Positions 45,004-55,924 of a DNA stretch of 64,000 nt are shown here, piece after piece. Positions within the stretch are counted from its first letter, which is position 1. Each line of letters opens with the position of its first letter. The DNA comes from Cristatella mucedo (Eukaryota; Bryozoa; Phylactolaemata; Cristatellidae): assembly GCA_009760855.2 (NCBI GenBank), contig WPIO01000116.1, positions 1,056,501-1,120,500 on the forward strand. Reading direction: 5' to 3'. Made by a program: the position numbers and the translations under genes. A model generated the notes under the pieces. The model was not told the origin of the DNA, made no database searches, and saw only the letters and a program-made list of their open reading frames with translations.

Positions 45004-45054
45004 AAATAATTCAGGCCTTTTGGAGAAACATTGAAGAGGAGTACGAAAACATTG
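45004..45054 (+). CDS. 51-nt symmetric phase-1 mini-exon of copy 4
   Basis: Acceptor TTATTGTAG, donor ATTG|GTAAGT. Encodes EIIQAFWRNIEEEYENI. Homologous to 4145-4095 of copy 2 with identical length and phase. Confidence 0.7.
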
Positions 45055-45257
45055 GTAAGTTTCGTTGTCAGTTGCCTTCAGAATTAATGCTAACATTGCG
45101 ACAAAAATTAATACATTTCTGGCGTCACTTCAAGGTGACTGCTTTTTAGTCTAAAAGTGATCCGAAAGTTGTTGGTTCCTGTCAGTGTAAGTTTTACAGT
45201 GAAACTGTGAAGATGTTCTTGGTAAGACTCGAATACGATGCAATGTTGCCCTGTCTA

Positions 45258-45432
45258 TAGCGATGCTTTTGTGGCTTGCTTGCCATGTTCACTAGATGCA
45301 TTAATTCTTTATCTAACCATGATCCAATTTAATTTGATATAGATAGCAATGCTTACGGGATTTTCTTGCCATTTTTACTAGATTCGTTAATTGTTCATTA
45401 AATCTCGATCCGATTAAATTTGTATGTAGATA
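45258..45432 (+). repeat. 87-bp tandem duplication in intron 3 of copy 4
   Basis: Two diverged units (45258-45344, 45345-45432). Copy 2 has only one unit (about 3785-3870), so the duplication is specific to this copy. Confidence 0.65.
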
Positions 45433-46774
45433 TCCCTGAGCAGATCTAAATTTTATTCCACAAGGAGTTTCTAAATATAGGACAATTTATGTGTTTGTGC
45501 CAGTTACAATTGCAAAATTACAAATTTCCACGCCTTACAACTGAATTGGTATTAAGGATTTATTTATTTCTAGCAATTTTAAGTAACCCTTACATTTTTA
45601 GTCTAGGAGCCTCACGAGAGCAGTTTGTTTTCCTGCAGTAAGGAGAGGGTGTTATCAGGCGGCCATAACTACTTTCTGGTAGAAAATGTCAAGCTAACTG
45701 AAAAAGCCTTCCTAAATAAAGGCATACACAACATATGGTACAATTCAAAGTACTTGGCTTCAAAAATATTATTATTACAGTTTTTAAGCTGATGTCCCAA
45801 TTTTGCACGAGACACTCATTTACCTTACTTGCCGATAGCTTGGCATGCTTGAATTTTATGTAAGATAGGTTTCTAAATTGATCGTGCCAATTTATATGGC
45901 TCCATCACCAACATAAGGCAGCATTAAAAACCCTTTTCATGTAAGCCTACTTGTAGATTGTATTGCTTCAAATACTTTCTAGTATAACATTCTTTTACCG
46001 ACTATTGCTTCATTGAGCATACTTTTTAAGCACTGAAACTATGCTGGTTGAATCGCTCTTTAGAACATTTCTATCGATTATCTGGAATCTAAAAGTTCAT
46101 TGTATATGAGTCTCTTAAGTACTTTAGAATTTTGCCTGTAAGTAGAAAAGATTAAAATTACGACGAATCTTTGGAAAGCTACGTATTTTACTTGTCATCG
46201 GGGTTCCTATCTAGTAACAAGCTCATTATTTTGAATGTTTAGTCAGACACCATTGTGACAGGTTAATGCTAAGTAAGCAAGGATAATTAAAAACTGCCGG
46301 AATATCGTGCTTTGCATTAGAGCTATGGTTTTTTAAACGAATACGAATTACCTTGGATAAGCACTTTCACCAACCTATACAGTTCGATTTTTCCAAAGAC
46401 CAAAACCATATTGTTTTATGCAAAGTACTTAACAATATCCTGATCAAATGCTCTGCATGTAAGCAAGGATCGCAACTGACGAAGAAGTGATAAGTCACCA
46501 GTACATTTGCCATGGCCGTTAGCTTATTGTTACAATTAACATCTCTTCGGCAGCAGTGTGGCAAGATCAAAAGTGGAAGTGTATAGGTTTCTGATATTCG
46601 CGACATTACATCACGAGTTTTAGTTGTTTGTTTCCAGGATATTTACACACAAAGCCTTATTGTTTCTAAGTGAGCATCCCTAAATTGAGAACTATCGAGA
46701 CTGTAACTACTCTTACCATCTTCGTAAGCATGAACTTTCAGAAGCCCTGAACGAAAATTGTAATGCAATGCTTC

Positions 46775-47090
46775 TCCTTCTGTAACAACACAAAGTCATT
46801 ATGACCAAGTGGGGGTTACGCAGAGAGTTTCGTATAAGGCACGCACAACCTAAGCGACTTTCGGTAGGTATTCGGTAGCCAACCGACTTCGTGTCACGCA
46901 TCAAAGACATAGTGGAAAGCATAGCAGAGTCAGGAGAGCAGCTGAGGTGGTGAGAAGCATAGAAGTAGCAGCTCAGGACCACTGAAAAGGATGTGCCATA
47001 GTCGGCACAAGGAGAATAGTTGTCGTTGCTTAAGAATGGTGGAACCGAGTTCCAAAGTATAGGATCCACAGAGCTAAAGCTTCTAGTGCT
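46775..47090 (-). mobile_element. LINE B C-terminus and 3' end
   Basis: Frame 47069-46713 reads WNSVPPFLSNDNYSPCADYG and TSFSVVLSCYFYASHHLSC, the LINE B C-terminus, followed by its UTR. It marks the point where collinearity with copy 2 is lost. Confidence 0.8.
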
Positions 47091-47164
47091 TGCGATTTTT
47101 CAATCATGTTTCAACGAAAATATTACTCTGTAAAATTAATCCTTGATCGCTCGTAAATAAAGCG

Positions 47165-47549
47165 ATATATTTAACTTTATTGCTTACTGCCTTTTTAAAA
47201 GAACACTACAAATTCTATCACTTATGGCTGCAAGTGTTTATGATATCCCCACCTAGATGGCAGCAAATTGTAATAAAATAAATGATTACAAAACTAACTG
47301 ATTAGTTTTTTGCAAACACAGCGTGATTAAAAAATGGGAAAGGCTGACTTTTAATATATTATCAACTTTATTGCTTTCTGCCTGTTCAAAAGAGCACTAA
47401 AAATTCTCTCAACTTATGGCTGCAAGTGTTTATGATATGCCCACCTAGATGGCAGAAAATTGGAAGAAAATAAAAGATGACAAAACTAACTGATTAGTTT
47501 TTTGCAAACACAGCGTGATTAAAAAATGGAAAAGGCTGACTTTCAATAT
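47165..47549. repeat. 191-bp tandem duplication
   Basis: Two units (47165-47356 and 47357-47549), above 90% identical by eye. Both contain AACTAACTGATTAGTTTTTT, a partial palindrome. No coding content. Confidence 0.85.
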
Positions 47550-47745
47550 TCGCAAGCTGACCCTCTGTGTGTCACACCTAACCATGACATTCTTGCAGTT
47601 TGTCAATGATGATATTACTCACGATTCAATCGAGTTTCACTTTGCTGAAAATAGAAAGGGCCTTGAAAGAAATTGAGTACTCTAAGTGAGCTTTTAATCA
47701 AGTAAATCATTATTATTGATAATAATACTATTATTGTTTTATTAT
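47550..47745 (+). mobile_element. LINE A 3' end
   Basis: Starts in the UTR right at the end of the tandem repeat. Worn hairpin and ATTATT tail. Confidence 0.6.
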
Positions 47746-47899
47746 AATACAATATATTTTATTATATAATAATATTATAAAGGATACTATTAAATCAAGT
47801 GAATAGTCGATAAGCACTGAAATTTTACATGGAATTCTAGAAACAAAAACTCTATAATAGTCAGTTTCAGTACAAAGCACTCAACCGTTCGAACGTAAC

Positions 47900-48180
47900 A
47901 CAGAGTGTCCTTTTCGCTAACTCCACAAACTCATTTGACAAGTGGGTGTCATTTTAGATAGTTTTGTATTTAGTACCCACAAGCAATGCAGCTTTCACTA
48001 AGCAATGGGTAGCTACAGACACTGAGTAGAAAGCATGAAGATTCGCTGAGTATCTTGCTGAAGGATTGTACATGGCGGTCCTAGGGTCTTCAGAGTGCTC
48101 GAACAGAGGCAGCAGCTTAGCTAAATGCAATAATAGTAATATATTCGCCGATGTGATCGCCACGCAGAATCTAAGGTTTC
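47900..48180 (-). mobile_element. LINE B fragment
   Basis: Weak minus-strand match to the LINE B C-terminus and 3' end. Confidence 0.45.
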
Positions 48181-48184
48181 ACTT

Positions 48185-49690
48185 ATTTGAGGGTGAAATT
48201 CAGTTGTACCTGTGCTTTTATCCCTCTTAGCAGTTGGGCATGTGAAATTCTTCCAACTCCCTTGCTGCATGCATTGAGGATAAGAGGGGGACACACACTA
48301 GTACAGTACCTAGTTTAAAAATAATAGCAATTACACTAATGATAAATTTTATATAGCTCGCCCAGAGAATCTGACTAATCCATAGGCACTAGAGACTTGC
48401 TGCCAAGGAATCATGATACTACCCAGTCTCCCTTTTACCAATTCTATCAACGACATTGGAACAAGTCGTGGCAGGCCAGATAAAGTCATTAAATAAAAGC
48501 GACTAATATTTCTAGAAAGTCCCTTCATGGTTTTACGACAAATCACTCCACAGTGTCAGCATTTCTTCGAGTTTACAATGAATCACTTAAGAATAAGGAC
48601 CTATTAAGTGTATGTCTGCTTGTTTTGCTCAATTTATCGGCAGCCGTGGATACTAACGATCATCGAGTACTTATTAAGCACCTCTTATCTACTCTGGGCA
48701 TCACCAGCACTGCATTGCAGTGGTTTAGGTCATATCAGGTGCGATGTTCCAGAAAACTGCCATGAAAAGGGAAAGATCATCTGAGGTTCTCCTGCAATGA
48801 GGGCTCCATGCTTGGTCCCACTATTTGTATTGTGTATACTCTTCCTCTTGCCGATTTGATTGCCGAGCACAATTTAGCCTTTCACTTATATGGACGACAC
48901 TGAGATGTACTCCCAAAACCCGAGACGGTCAAATTATCTCAGCTCCACAAATGACACCTCAACTAGATGCATGAAATGTTCTCAAATCGGAAGATCATAA
49001 AACCAAAATCTAAATTTTGATAAAACAAAGTGCAATTCAGAAATTAGGAAGCCAAGGCTCAAATTGGATCTGCTATCATGTCTCTAGTGAATGTGAGCGA
49101 AGTTTAGGTGTTAGATTTCCGAGTGACCTTTTGTTAGACTATAACATCAACTCCATAATAAAGTCGGTGTACTTTCAGCGGCATAGCATTGCCAAGATTC
49201 GTGTATGTATAGACAGTGATAATACTGTTACATTGGTCCATGCATTTTGGTATCCCATCTTGACTTCTGTTGCCCACAGTTGCTGGTCAACCGTTCGAGC
49301 AATCAGTTCTTACAGCTGTCCTAAACCGCTGCAGCTAGCCATGTCTGTCGTGAGCTCCAAAGTTGCCAAATAACACCATTTCTCGCCGACCTGCACTGCA
49401 TACAAATCAAGCAATTCATCCGATGCAGATTTTGTTTCTCACCATTACGGCTGTTTCCTAATTCGCTCCAAAAAGCTATCAGAGCTACTGCCCCACCAGC
49501 CCAAGTATCCCACTACTCGCTTTCGGAAATTGACTATTTACCTATACCTCATGCACACCTCAAATCCTTGCAGACCTAGTCATTAGTTCGTACGCTCTCA
49601 CAGCTTGGAACTTATTGCCTGATTTCTGTCAGGACTTTTTCAGACTGGACTTCTTTTTAAAAGAACTTATTACCTCACCTATTTAGAATA
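48185..49690 (+). mobile_element. LINE A fragments, RT to C-terminus
   Basis: 48185-48290 holds an RT scrap (IQLYLCFYPS). From about 48395 a second piece runs through the RT with VCLLVLLNLSAAVDTNDHRVLI (48615-48680) and the thumb region (49070-49290, LLLDYNINSIIKSVYFQRHS) to a worn C-terminus. Several frameshifts. Confidence 0.7.
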
Positions 49691-49694
49691 GTTT

Positions 49695-49800
49695 TCAGTG
49701 TGTTCCAAGACAACTTGTGCAACTACCGCCCAGTCTCCCTTCTATCATTCCTATAGAAAACACTGGATCGGGTCGTGGCCAACCAGCTGAACTCATATAT
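49695..49800 (+). mobile_element. LINE A RT scrap
   Basis: Encodes the NLCNYRPVSLLSF-type block (about 49710-49760) and is cut off at 49800, where the inverted-repeat arm begins. Confidence 0.6.
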
Positions 49801-49804
49801 TTAA

Positions 49805-51640
49805 ATTTATATACAATATATATTACCAAGAGAACTTCATCTCCATTCAGTCGCCTCACATCTGCCGTAGGGCTTGAGCCTATGACGTCGGCCTGACCTT
49901 GGTAGGGTTGAGCATCTTAACTTTAATAAATTTGAAGAAAACATGCGGCCTTTTTTACTCACCCGTTTTTTCTACTTACCAGCCTCTAATGACCCCTCAG
50001 CTTGCTTATTTGTCTAGCCTTCGTGACTGGAATGAGAAATTGTAAGATTAATGAGAAGGAACGCCACAAAAATTATACAGATATGAGCTAAAAGATACTG
50101 AACGTGAAGCTCTCTGCTACAGCACAGGATGAAAAGCTAATACCTTAAGTCAGACTTCAAAAATCTACATGTCTACAGCAAGAATAATGATACAACCTGT
50201 CCAACTGACGCTAAAGGCTCCGTTCAAAAAAATAATAAGCTACCATGCTCCTGGCGTCGATTGCATGGATTCCATACCTGAACTGCATACATGGTAATGG
50301 AACCTTAAATTAGCAGCTACCCTTGGTTCCCAATTAAAAAGTTACAATATCCGGTCTTTGGTTTGGGAAGCTATTGGTTCTAGCCGGGGATTATAAAGCC
50401 ACAGGCTTCATGCCTCGTTTTCAATGATGCCTGGTTAATGCGGGTATTAGGATGGTAAAGCGTTTTGATTTGTTTTATATTTTACAGATTTTGGGAAGGT
50501 GTGGATTTTTTTAGGGAAATACTTAATCGGCTGCTTGTTCCCGTTCAGAATAAGATGGGTACACACTCTAGTAAGATACTAAGAAGCTAGAGGCTCAAAT
50601 CAAGGATTATAACAATGATGGTTTCTCGTTAGTCAGCTTATTTTTATATCAGTTTGTAATCGTTATATGATGTATCTTAGCAACTATTTAGTCTGATACT
50701 AGATCCGTCTGTGTCTTTTAATGTTTACGGTAGACCAATCCCCCAGCCATTAAATGATCAAGGCAATATTGATCTAGTTTAATAAAACATCTGAGAACCT
50801 AATCTGTGTAGACGTGTTCTCCAGCTTAGAGGAAAATAAGGACTAACGGAAAGGGCAGCTACGTGCATGCATGAGGGAGGAATGCCAATATACCTACGCA
50901 CTCGTGCATTGATAAGACGGCTCAAGTTAAGACATGTTGCAAGGGAGAACAAAAAGTTACTTAAAGTTGCCGAACAGTCGTACTACTGGTGAATAGCATA
51001 TGTTGCATTACACACAAGTGAGCTCAAAGTTAATGCAGGAACTGTAGCTATCCGGTCACTAAGGCTCAAGTAATCCTGATACTCGGCAAAGTTTTGATAA
51101 CACCCAATTTATTAAAATATGGGGCAGCCGATGATAGTAGCCAGAAACAAGGTTCGGAGTTTTGCTTTCATGTTCAGACAAACTGGGTAAACACCACACT
51201 TAAATTTCGAACAAATAAAGGCTAGCCAGTCGGAAGCCTATAGGCTATGCAAGTGCACTGGCAAGCATGAACTCTGGAGAGTAACGAAATTATAGTTACG
51301 AAGCTGTGAGAGCTGAACGGGAGCTACATAAGAAAAGACATATTTATATGGCCATTAAGCTCATGCCTTTACCCAATCAGCTGGCACGATCCGGCTGCAA
51401 AGGCGTTATGCACTGCCTCGATCGTCAGACTAGGGCAGTCCGACATATTGGAAATACCAAGCCCACTGTAGGCGATCGACTATTGATCTGTCGACCTGCC
51501 TAGTTTTGCCTAAGTAGTACACAATGATGCAGGCCTAGAATTCCAGAATGTGAATTGCAAAAAATATATATAACACAAATTCTCGATCGCAAGGTGTAAT
51601 TGATTCGTACTAAATAACTGATATGTCGATGCAGCTAGAA
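49805..51640. repeat. Left arm of inverted repeat (partner 55925-57690)
   Basis: The reverse complement of 55925-57690 aligns across the whole arm at about 75-80%, including a SINE at its outer end (49805-49925 minus; 57552-57690 plus). The loop (51.64-55.92 kb) is almost entirely LINE A. Confidence 0.75.
51306..51503 (+). pseudogene. Small open frame conserved in both inverted-repeat arms
   Basis: The 3' part encodes AIKLMPLPNQLARSGC and, at the end, RQTRAV.HIG..KP.VGDRLLICRPA followed by TAG. The partner arm (56370-56040, minus) has the same words (AIKLMP-stop-PNQLAVSGC; RQTRAVLHIARSKPSVGDWL and CRPA-stop) with one stop and a 2-nt shift. This looks like the decayed C-terminus of an unknown protein gene. 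No family recognised. Confidence 0.35.
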
Positions 51641-51689
51641 TAACTTTAGTATTTGAAAATGAGGTTGACTCTAACTAAGAGAACGCGAC

Positions 51690-52205
51690 AGAAGGTTTGG
51701 TGGTAGCAGGTTCAACACATAGCAAGGATATCATGGTGAGGGTGACATGTCCAGGTTCATCACGAAAGCATGGTTACTGGCAATACCCTGTGAGTCAGAA
51801 CTCACAAGCGCGAAAAGGAAAAATCACCAAGACATACTAAATGCTGTTATAAATAAACACACTTTTAGTTGACAATGCTGTAGAATCAGCATATTTGAAT
51901 CAAGTTTGGTCTGAGTTCAAAGCATTTGGGAAAACACGAACTAAAGGCAGAGGGCCGGCGGAGGGATGGTTGAGGTTCGTAGCCCTTTACAGTGCTTACC
52001 ATTTTGGGGCACTCGACCCAATAGGTGAGCAATAGCCAAACAATAAAGGGTTTGTAGCTGAAGTGAAAAAACTTTGAAGCCGAAGCTTTGCTTGATTAGG
52101 AGCCAGTGCATGTCAACAAAGAGTGGTGAAATGTAGCTACTACGAAGCTCACTAAGACAACAATATCTGCAGCGTTCTGCACTTGCTGTAACAACCTAAT
52201 TGCAT
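51690..52205 (-). mobile_element. LINE A C-terminal region and UTR
   Basis: Minus-strand UTR motifs at 51735-51800, C-terminus to about 51960, thumb remnants to 52205; joined head to head with the next LINE A. Confidence 0.6.
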
Positions 52206-52775
52206 AGTCAACATAACTTGAGCAACTACCACCCATTCTTCCGTCTACCGTTGTTATAAAAGACAATGGAAGAGTCTAAGCAGATCAGCTGAACCCTTTT
52301 ATTTAAAACTCTTACCTCAGCTAGTAAGTTCCAGTCTGGCTTTGAAGTTAATCACTCCACAGACTCGGCTCTAATTACGGCTTACGACGACCTACTCAGG
52401 AATACAGGCATGGGTGGAGTGTCTCTCCTTGGTTGGCTCGTTCCTTTGGTAACTTTTGATACCATCGATCATCAGGTCCTTTTGGAACGCGACTCGTCTC
52501 GCCTGGAAATCACTGACACTGCTGTTCAATGATTCAGGTCCTACCTCGGTGGAAAAATCCAGAGTATTGATGTGATTGGACCAACCGATATAACTATCTC
52601 AGAAAAATGGAGTTCCTTAGTGCTCAGTGTTAGGTCCAGTTCTTTTCAAGCTTATGCTCTCCTTCTTCCCGATGTAATTGCCATGCACAATCTTGGCTTT
52701 CACCTCTAGGAGGATCACATTAAGTTGTACCTTTGCTCAGATTCCTCGAAGCCTTCGAGCTACTCGACTTATTAG
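52205..52775 (+). mobile_element. LINE A RT fragment
   Basis: RT blocks in broken frames from the NYHPF-like start (52220) to the region before the active site (52660-52760); directly followed by another LINE A starting in the endonuclease. Confidence 0.6.
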
Positions 52776-55620
52776 TATTTTGTTATTTGTTATTGAATTA
52801 ACTTTCTTGGTCCCACCTGAAAAAAAAGCTACTGATACTGGCTGTTGTCTATCGCCCACCAGGTACCAAATCCTCCTTTCTCCGATCTCATTTCAATTCT
52901 GTGTGCTATAAATCAATCGTTCCTCGTTGTGGGTGATTTCAACGTCCACTTTGATAACTTATCTAACGCTTTCAGCACCAAATTTCGTGCATTGACTGAC
53001 TCATTATCTTTTATGGCTCATGTGCATGGCCCTACTCACATAGAGGGTCACACACTCGACAAGATGTTCTCGTGCAATTGTAATTTGTCATCACCAATTA
53101 TTACCAAATACTGTGTATCTGACCACATGCAGATCCCATTCTATCTGCAGTGTGTGCCCACCTCCTCCTCTAAAATAACCTGCGAATCGCGAGACCTCAA
53201 AACCTTTGACATCGATACTGTTCGTGCGAGAATATCTGCTTCACCCTTGCTGCTCAGACCTCCCTCCGATCTGTCGTAATTGGTAGATAGCTACAACACG
53301 ACACTAGCTGATACGCTCAACGAGTTAGCACCAATAAAAAACCACACGCTGTGCCCTCGGGCAGACGGCCTGTGGTTTCCCATAGATATTAAACTAGCCA
53401 GGTCTACTAAGTGCAAGCTGGAAAAAGCACACAAAAGATAAAGGCTGACTGTCCATCGACAGGCACATGAAAACTACTGTAGATCGTACAAATCGATCAC
53501 AGCGAAGGAAAAGTCTAGCTTCTATAGAAACATTGTTGAATCAAAGATGCTCAATCAAATAATGATGATGTCGACGATCGATTATATCCTCAACCGCTCC
53601 ATAACTAGGTCCTTGCCTGATGATCCTTGTGATGATCTAGCGAATTGCTTCTCTTCATTCTTTGTGCAGAAGATAAACAGGGTCAGGAAATCCATCCCTG
53701 CGATAACAACATCCTTACTACAATGCTCATCCCAGATTTCTGGCTGTACCGCAATGTCTACATTTAAACAGGTCACTGGTGATCTAGTACTGAAGTTCGT
53801 ATTGCAATCGAAGAAAACAAAAGTCCTCTGGACCTGGTTTCCACTGGCCTGCTACTACTTTGCATTGATCAGGTGCTGCCATGCATACCTAACATCAATA
53901 ATATGTCGTTAGCCTCAGATCATGTCCCTGCACCTTTGAAAAAAGCTGTAGTCAGGCCACTTTTCTATTAAGCCAAACGAGACCAAGATAACTTGAGCAA
54001 CTATCGCCCTTCAACGCCCATCAACGCCTCCAAACAACGCCCGACTCCCTACTACCATTCCTATCAAAGACACTGGAATGGGTCGTGGCAGACCAGCTGA
54101 ACTCATATATCGAAACCACAACCCTCGCTAGTAAGAACCAGTCAGGCTTTAGAGGTAAAGAAACCACAGAGCAGGCATTGCTTAGGGTAAACAGCGATCT
54201 ACTTAGCAATGCAGAAACGGTTAGAGTGTGTCTGCTTGTTTTGCTCGATCTTTCGGCAGCTTTTGATGTTATCTATTACAAAGTTCTTCAAGAGTGCCTC
54301 ACATCTCGCCTGGGCATCACTTGCACTGCTCTGCAATGGTTCAGGTTCTATTGCTGTGGGATACTCTAGATTATTGACGTGGATTGGCAAAGATCATCTA
54401 AAGTACCTCTGAAAAATGAACTACGTCAGGGCTCCGTGCTAGGTCCTGTTCTTTTCACGTTTTATACTCTCCCTCTTGCTGATGTGACTGCCAAGCACAA
54501 TCTAGGTTTTCACTTCTATGTGGATGACACTCACGGTACCTTTGCTTTGATCCGTCCAGCCTTCGAGCACCAAGATCTCTCTAAACTCACTCATTGCATG
54601 CATTAATGAGATTTGCACATTAGTGGCAGAAAATTTTGTGAAACTAAACTATGACCAACCAAACCTACTAGTTATGGGCATACTCAGAGTCATTCAGATA
54701 TTACAAAGGCTGACGCTCAAAATTGGCTCTGCCAGCATATCTGATGTTGAATCAGCTCAAAATCGAGGTGTCATATTCCAAAGTGACCTCTCGTTAGACG
54801 ACCACACCAGCTCCTCAATCAAATGTGCCTATTTTCAGCTTCATAACATTGCTAAAATACGGGCTTGCTTAGATAAAGATACTACGTCCAAGTCGGTCCC
54901 TGCATTCGTGACATCTTGTCTCGACTTCTGCAACCCACTGCTTACTGGCTTACCAGCATGTGCAATCAGGCGAATGCAGCTAGTGCAACACTCGGCAGCT
55001 CTGCTTGTGGGTCGTGAGCACACAGTTGCCCCATTACACCACTTCTCGCCGACCTGCACTGGCTACCAGTCAAGCAACAGGTTGACTTCAAGGTTTTGTT
55101 GCTCACTTTTATGTCTTCATTCTTCGGATCCAGCCTTTCTCTCAGATCTACTCCCCCATCAGGCCAAACAACGTACCACCAGCTTTCCGAAATCCTACAG
55201 TCTACAAATACCTCGTAGGAACCTTAAATCCTTTGGGGACCATGCATTTAGTTCGTATGCTCCCAAAGCCAGGAACTCCCTCCCGACCTGCGTCAGAACG
55301 TCCCATGACCTTACCACATTTAAAAGGAACTTAACAACACACCTATTCAGGACAGCATTTAGTGGATCCCTGTGATTCGTCCTTAATGCACCAATGGGCA
55401 ATGGCTATGTGAATGCTGCCACAAACGACATTTGCATGCTGAACCTGTGCATGTCACCCCGATCCACTTTATTTATTTTGTTTGCTTATCAACCATGATT
55501 TTACCCACCATTGAATTTCATTACCCTATCCAGCAAATGTAAAGTGCCTAGAGAGAGACTGTGTTTGTTCTCTGAGGGCACTTTTTCAAGTGCATTATTA
55601 TCATGTTATTATTATAATAA
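52775..55620 (+). mobile_element. LINE A, most complete copy: endonuclease, RT, C-terminus, 3' UTR, hairpin
   Basis: APE-type endonuclease: VVYRPPG-type start (52835-52860), LVVGDFNVHFDNLSN (52923-52967) and CVSDHM (53112-53130). The frame 52845-53279 is open for 144 codons. RT: QSGFRGKETTEQALLRVNSD (54140-54200), LLVLLDLSAAFDVI (54230-54272), [15 protein letters not shown] (54424-54468) and the active site YVDD (54517-54528), intact here. The 250-codon frame 54623-55375 covers thumb and C-terminus. UTR, hairpin (55540-55590) and ATT repeats close it. It is 5'-truncated, with frameshifts near 53280, 53920, 54370 and 54540, so it is inactive as it stands. Confidence 0.9.
54623..55375 (+). CDS. 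RT thumb and C-terminal frame of the best LINE A copy
   Basis: 250 codons uninterrupted, the longest frame in the window. It includes KLNYDQPNLLVMG, IKCAYFQLHNIAKIRACLDK, FVTSCLDFCNPLLTGLPACA, and the terminal GDHAFSSYAPKARNSL and FRTAFSGSL. HWLPVK-type residues are replaced after a frameshift (about 55030-55130), so parts of the translation are out of register with other copies. Confidence 0.7.
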   Translation: MAENFVKLNYDQPNLLVMGILRVIQILQRLTLKIGSASISDVESAQNRGVIFQSDLSLDDHTSSSIKCAYFQLHNIAKIRACLDKDTTSKSVPAFVTSCLDFCNPLLTGLPACAIRRMQLVQHSAALLVGREHTVAPLHHFSPTCTGYQSSNRLTSRFCCSLLCLHSSDPAFLSDLLPHQAKQRTTSFPKSYSLQIPRRNLKSFGDHAFSSYAPKARNSLPTCVRTSHDLTTFKRNLTTHLFRTAFSGSL

Positions 55621-55624
55621 ACTG

Positions 55625-55830
55625 ACTCCCAACTTGTAAATAATATGCCAATTTTTCCGTGCTAAAAACTTAAAGTGGGTCTATTTATAACAGGGTTTAG
55701 TGTGCCTCGGTGATTTTTCCTTTACGTGCTTTTGAGTTCTGTATCGGAGGGTGTTGCACTTAACCATGCTTGTGTGCTGAACCTGGACATGTCACCTTCA
55801 CATGGTTATCTTCGCTGCTTGTTGATCCCG
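55625..55830 (+). mobile_element. LINE A UTR fragment
   Basis: Second, diverged LINE A 3' end directly after the first; it lacks a clear hairpin. Confidence 0.5.
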
Positions 55831-55924
55831 CTACCACCAAACTTTCTTTTGCTTTCTTTTAGCCCGTTTCGACCATTTTTTCAAATATCGACTCAGTCCT
55901 GGCTGCATCAATTTATAAGTTATA

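Larger units (their letters stand above)
41862..45054 (+). pseudogene. Zinc-finger gene copy 4: UTR exon and three coding exons; finger exon not found
   Basis: Exons 41862-41946 (UTR), 42267-42362, 42691-42738 and 45004-45054 all have GT..AG borders with GTAAG donors, and all coding junctions are phase 1. The joined frame gives 62 residues without a stop. In copy 2 the next exon carries the zinc fingers about 1.5 kb downstream. Here the intron stays collinear to about 46600, after which a LINE B piece (46775-47090) and unrelated sequence follow and no finger motif is visible up to 48 kb. The finger exon was therefore probably deleted or moved, which suggests a truncated gene. A different, unrecognised last exon cannot be excluded. 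Confidence 0.6.
41510..46600 (+). repeat. Inverted-duplication arm carrying gene copy 4 (partner about 2620-5940)
   Basis: Collinear with the minus strand of 5940-2950. It is longer because it keeps intron 1 and two coding exons and has later insertions (SINE at 44437, tandem duplication at 45258). Confidence 0.65.

Noticed and set aside
45196-45222. Further mini-exon (TACAG ... TTG|GTAAG) in intron 3 of copy 4
   Set aside because: In phase 1 it has an immediate TGA, and the copy 2 equivalent lacks the acceptor.
47165-47549. CRISPR array or satellite
   Set aside because: Only two long units without spacers, and the genome is eukaryotic.
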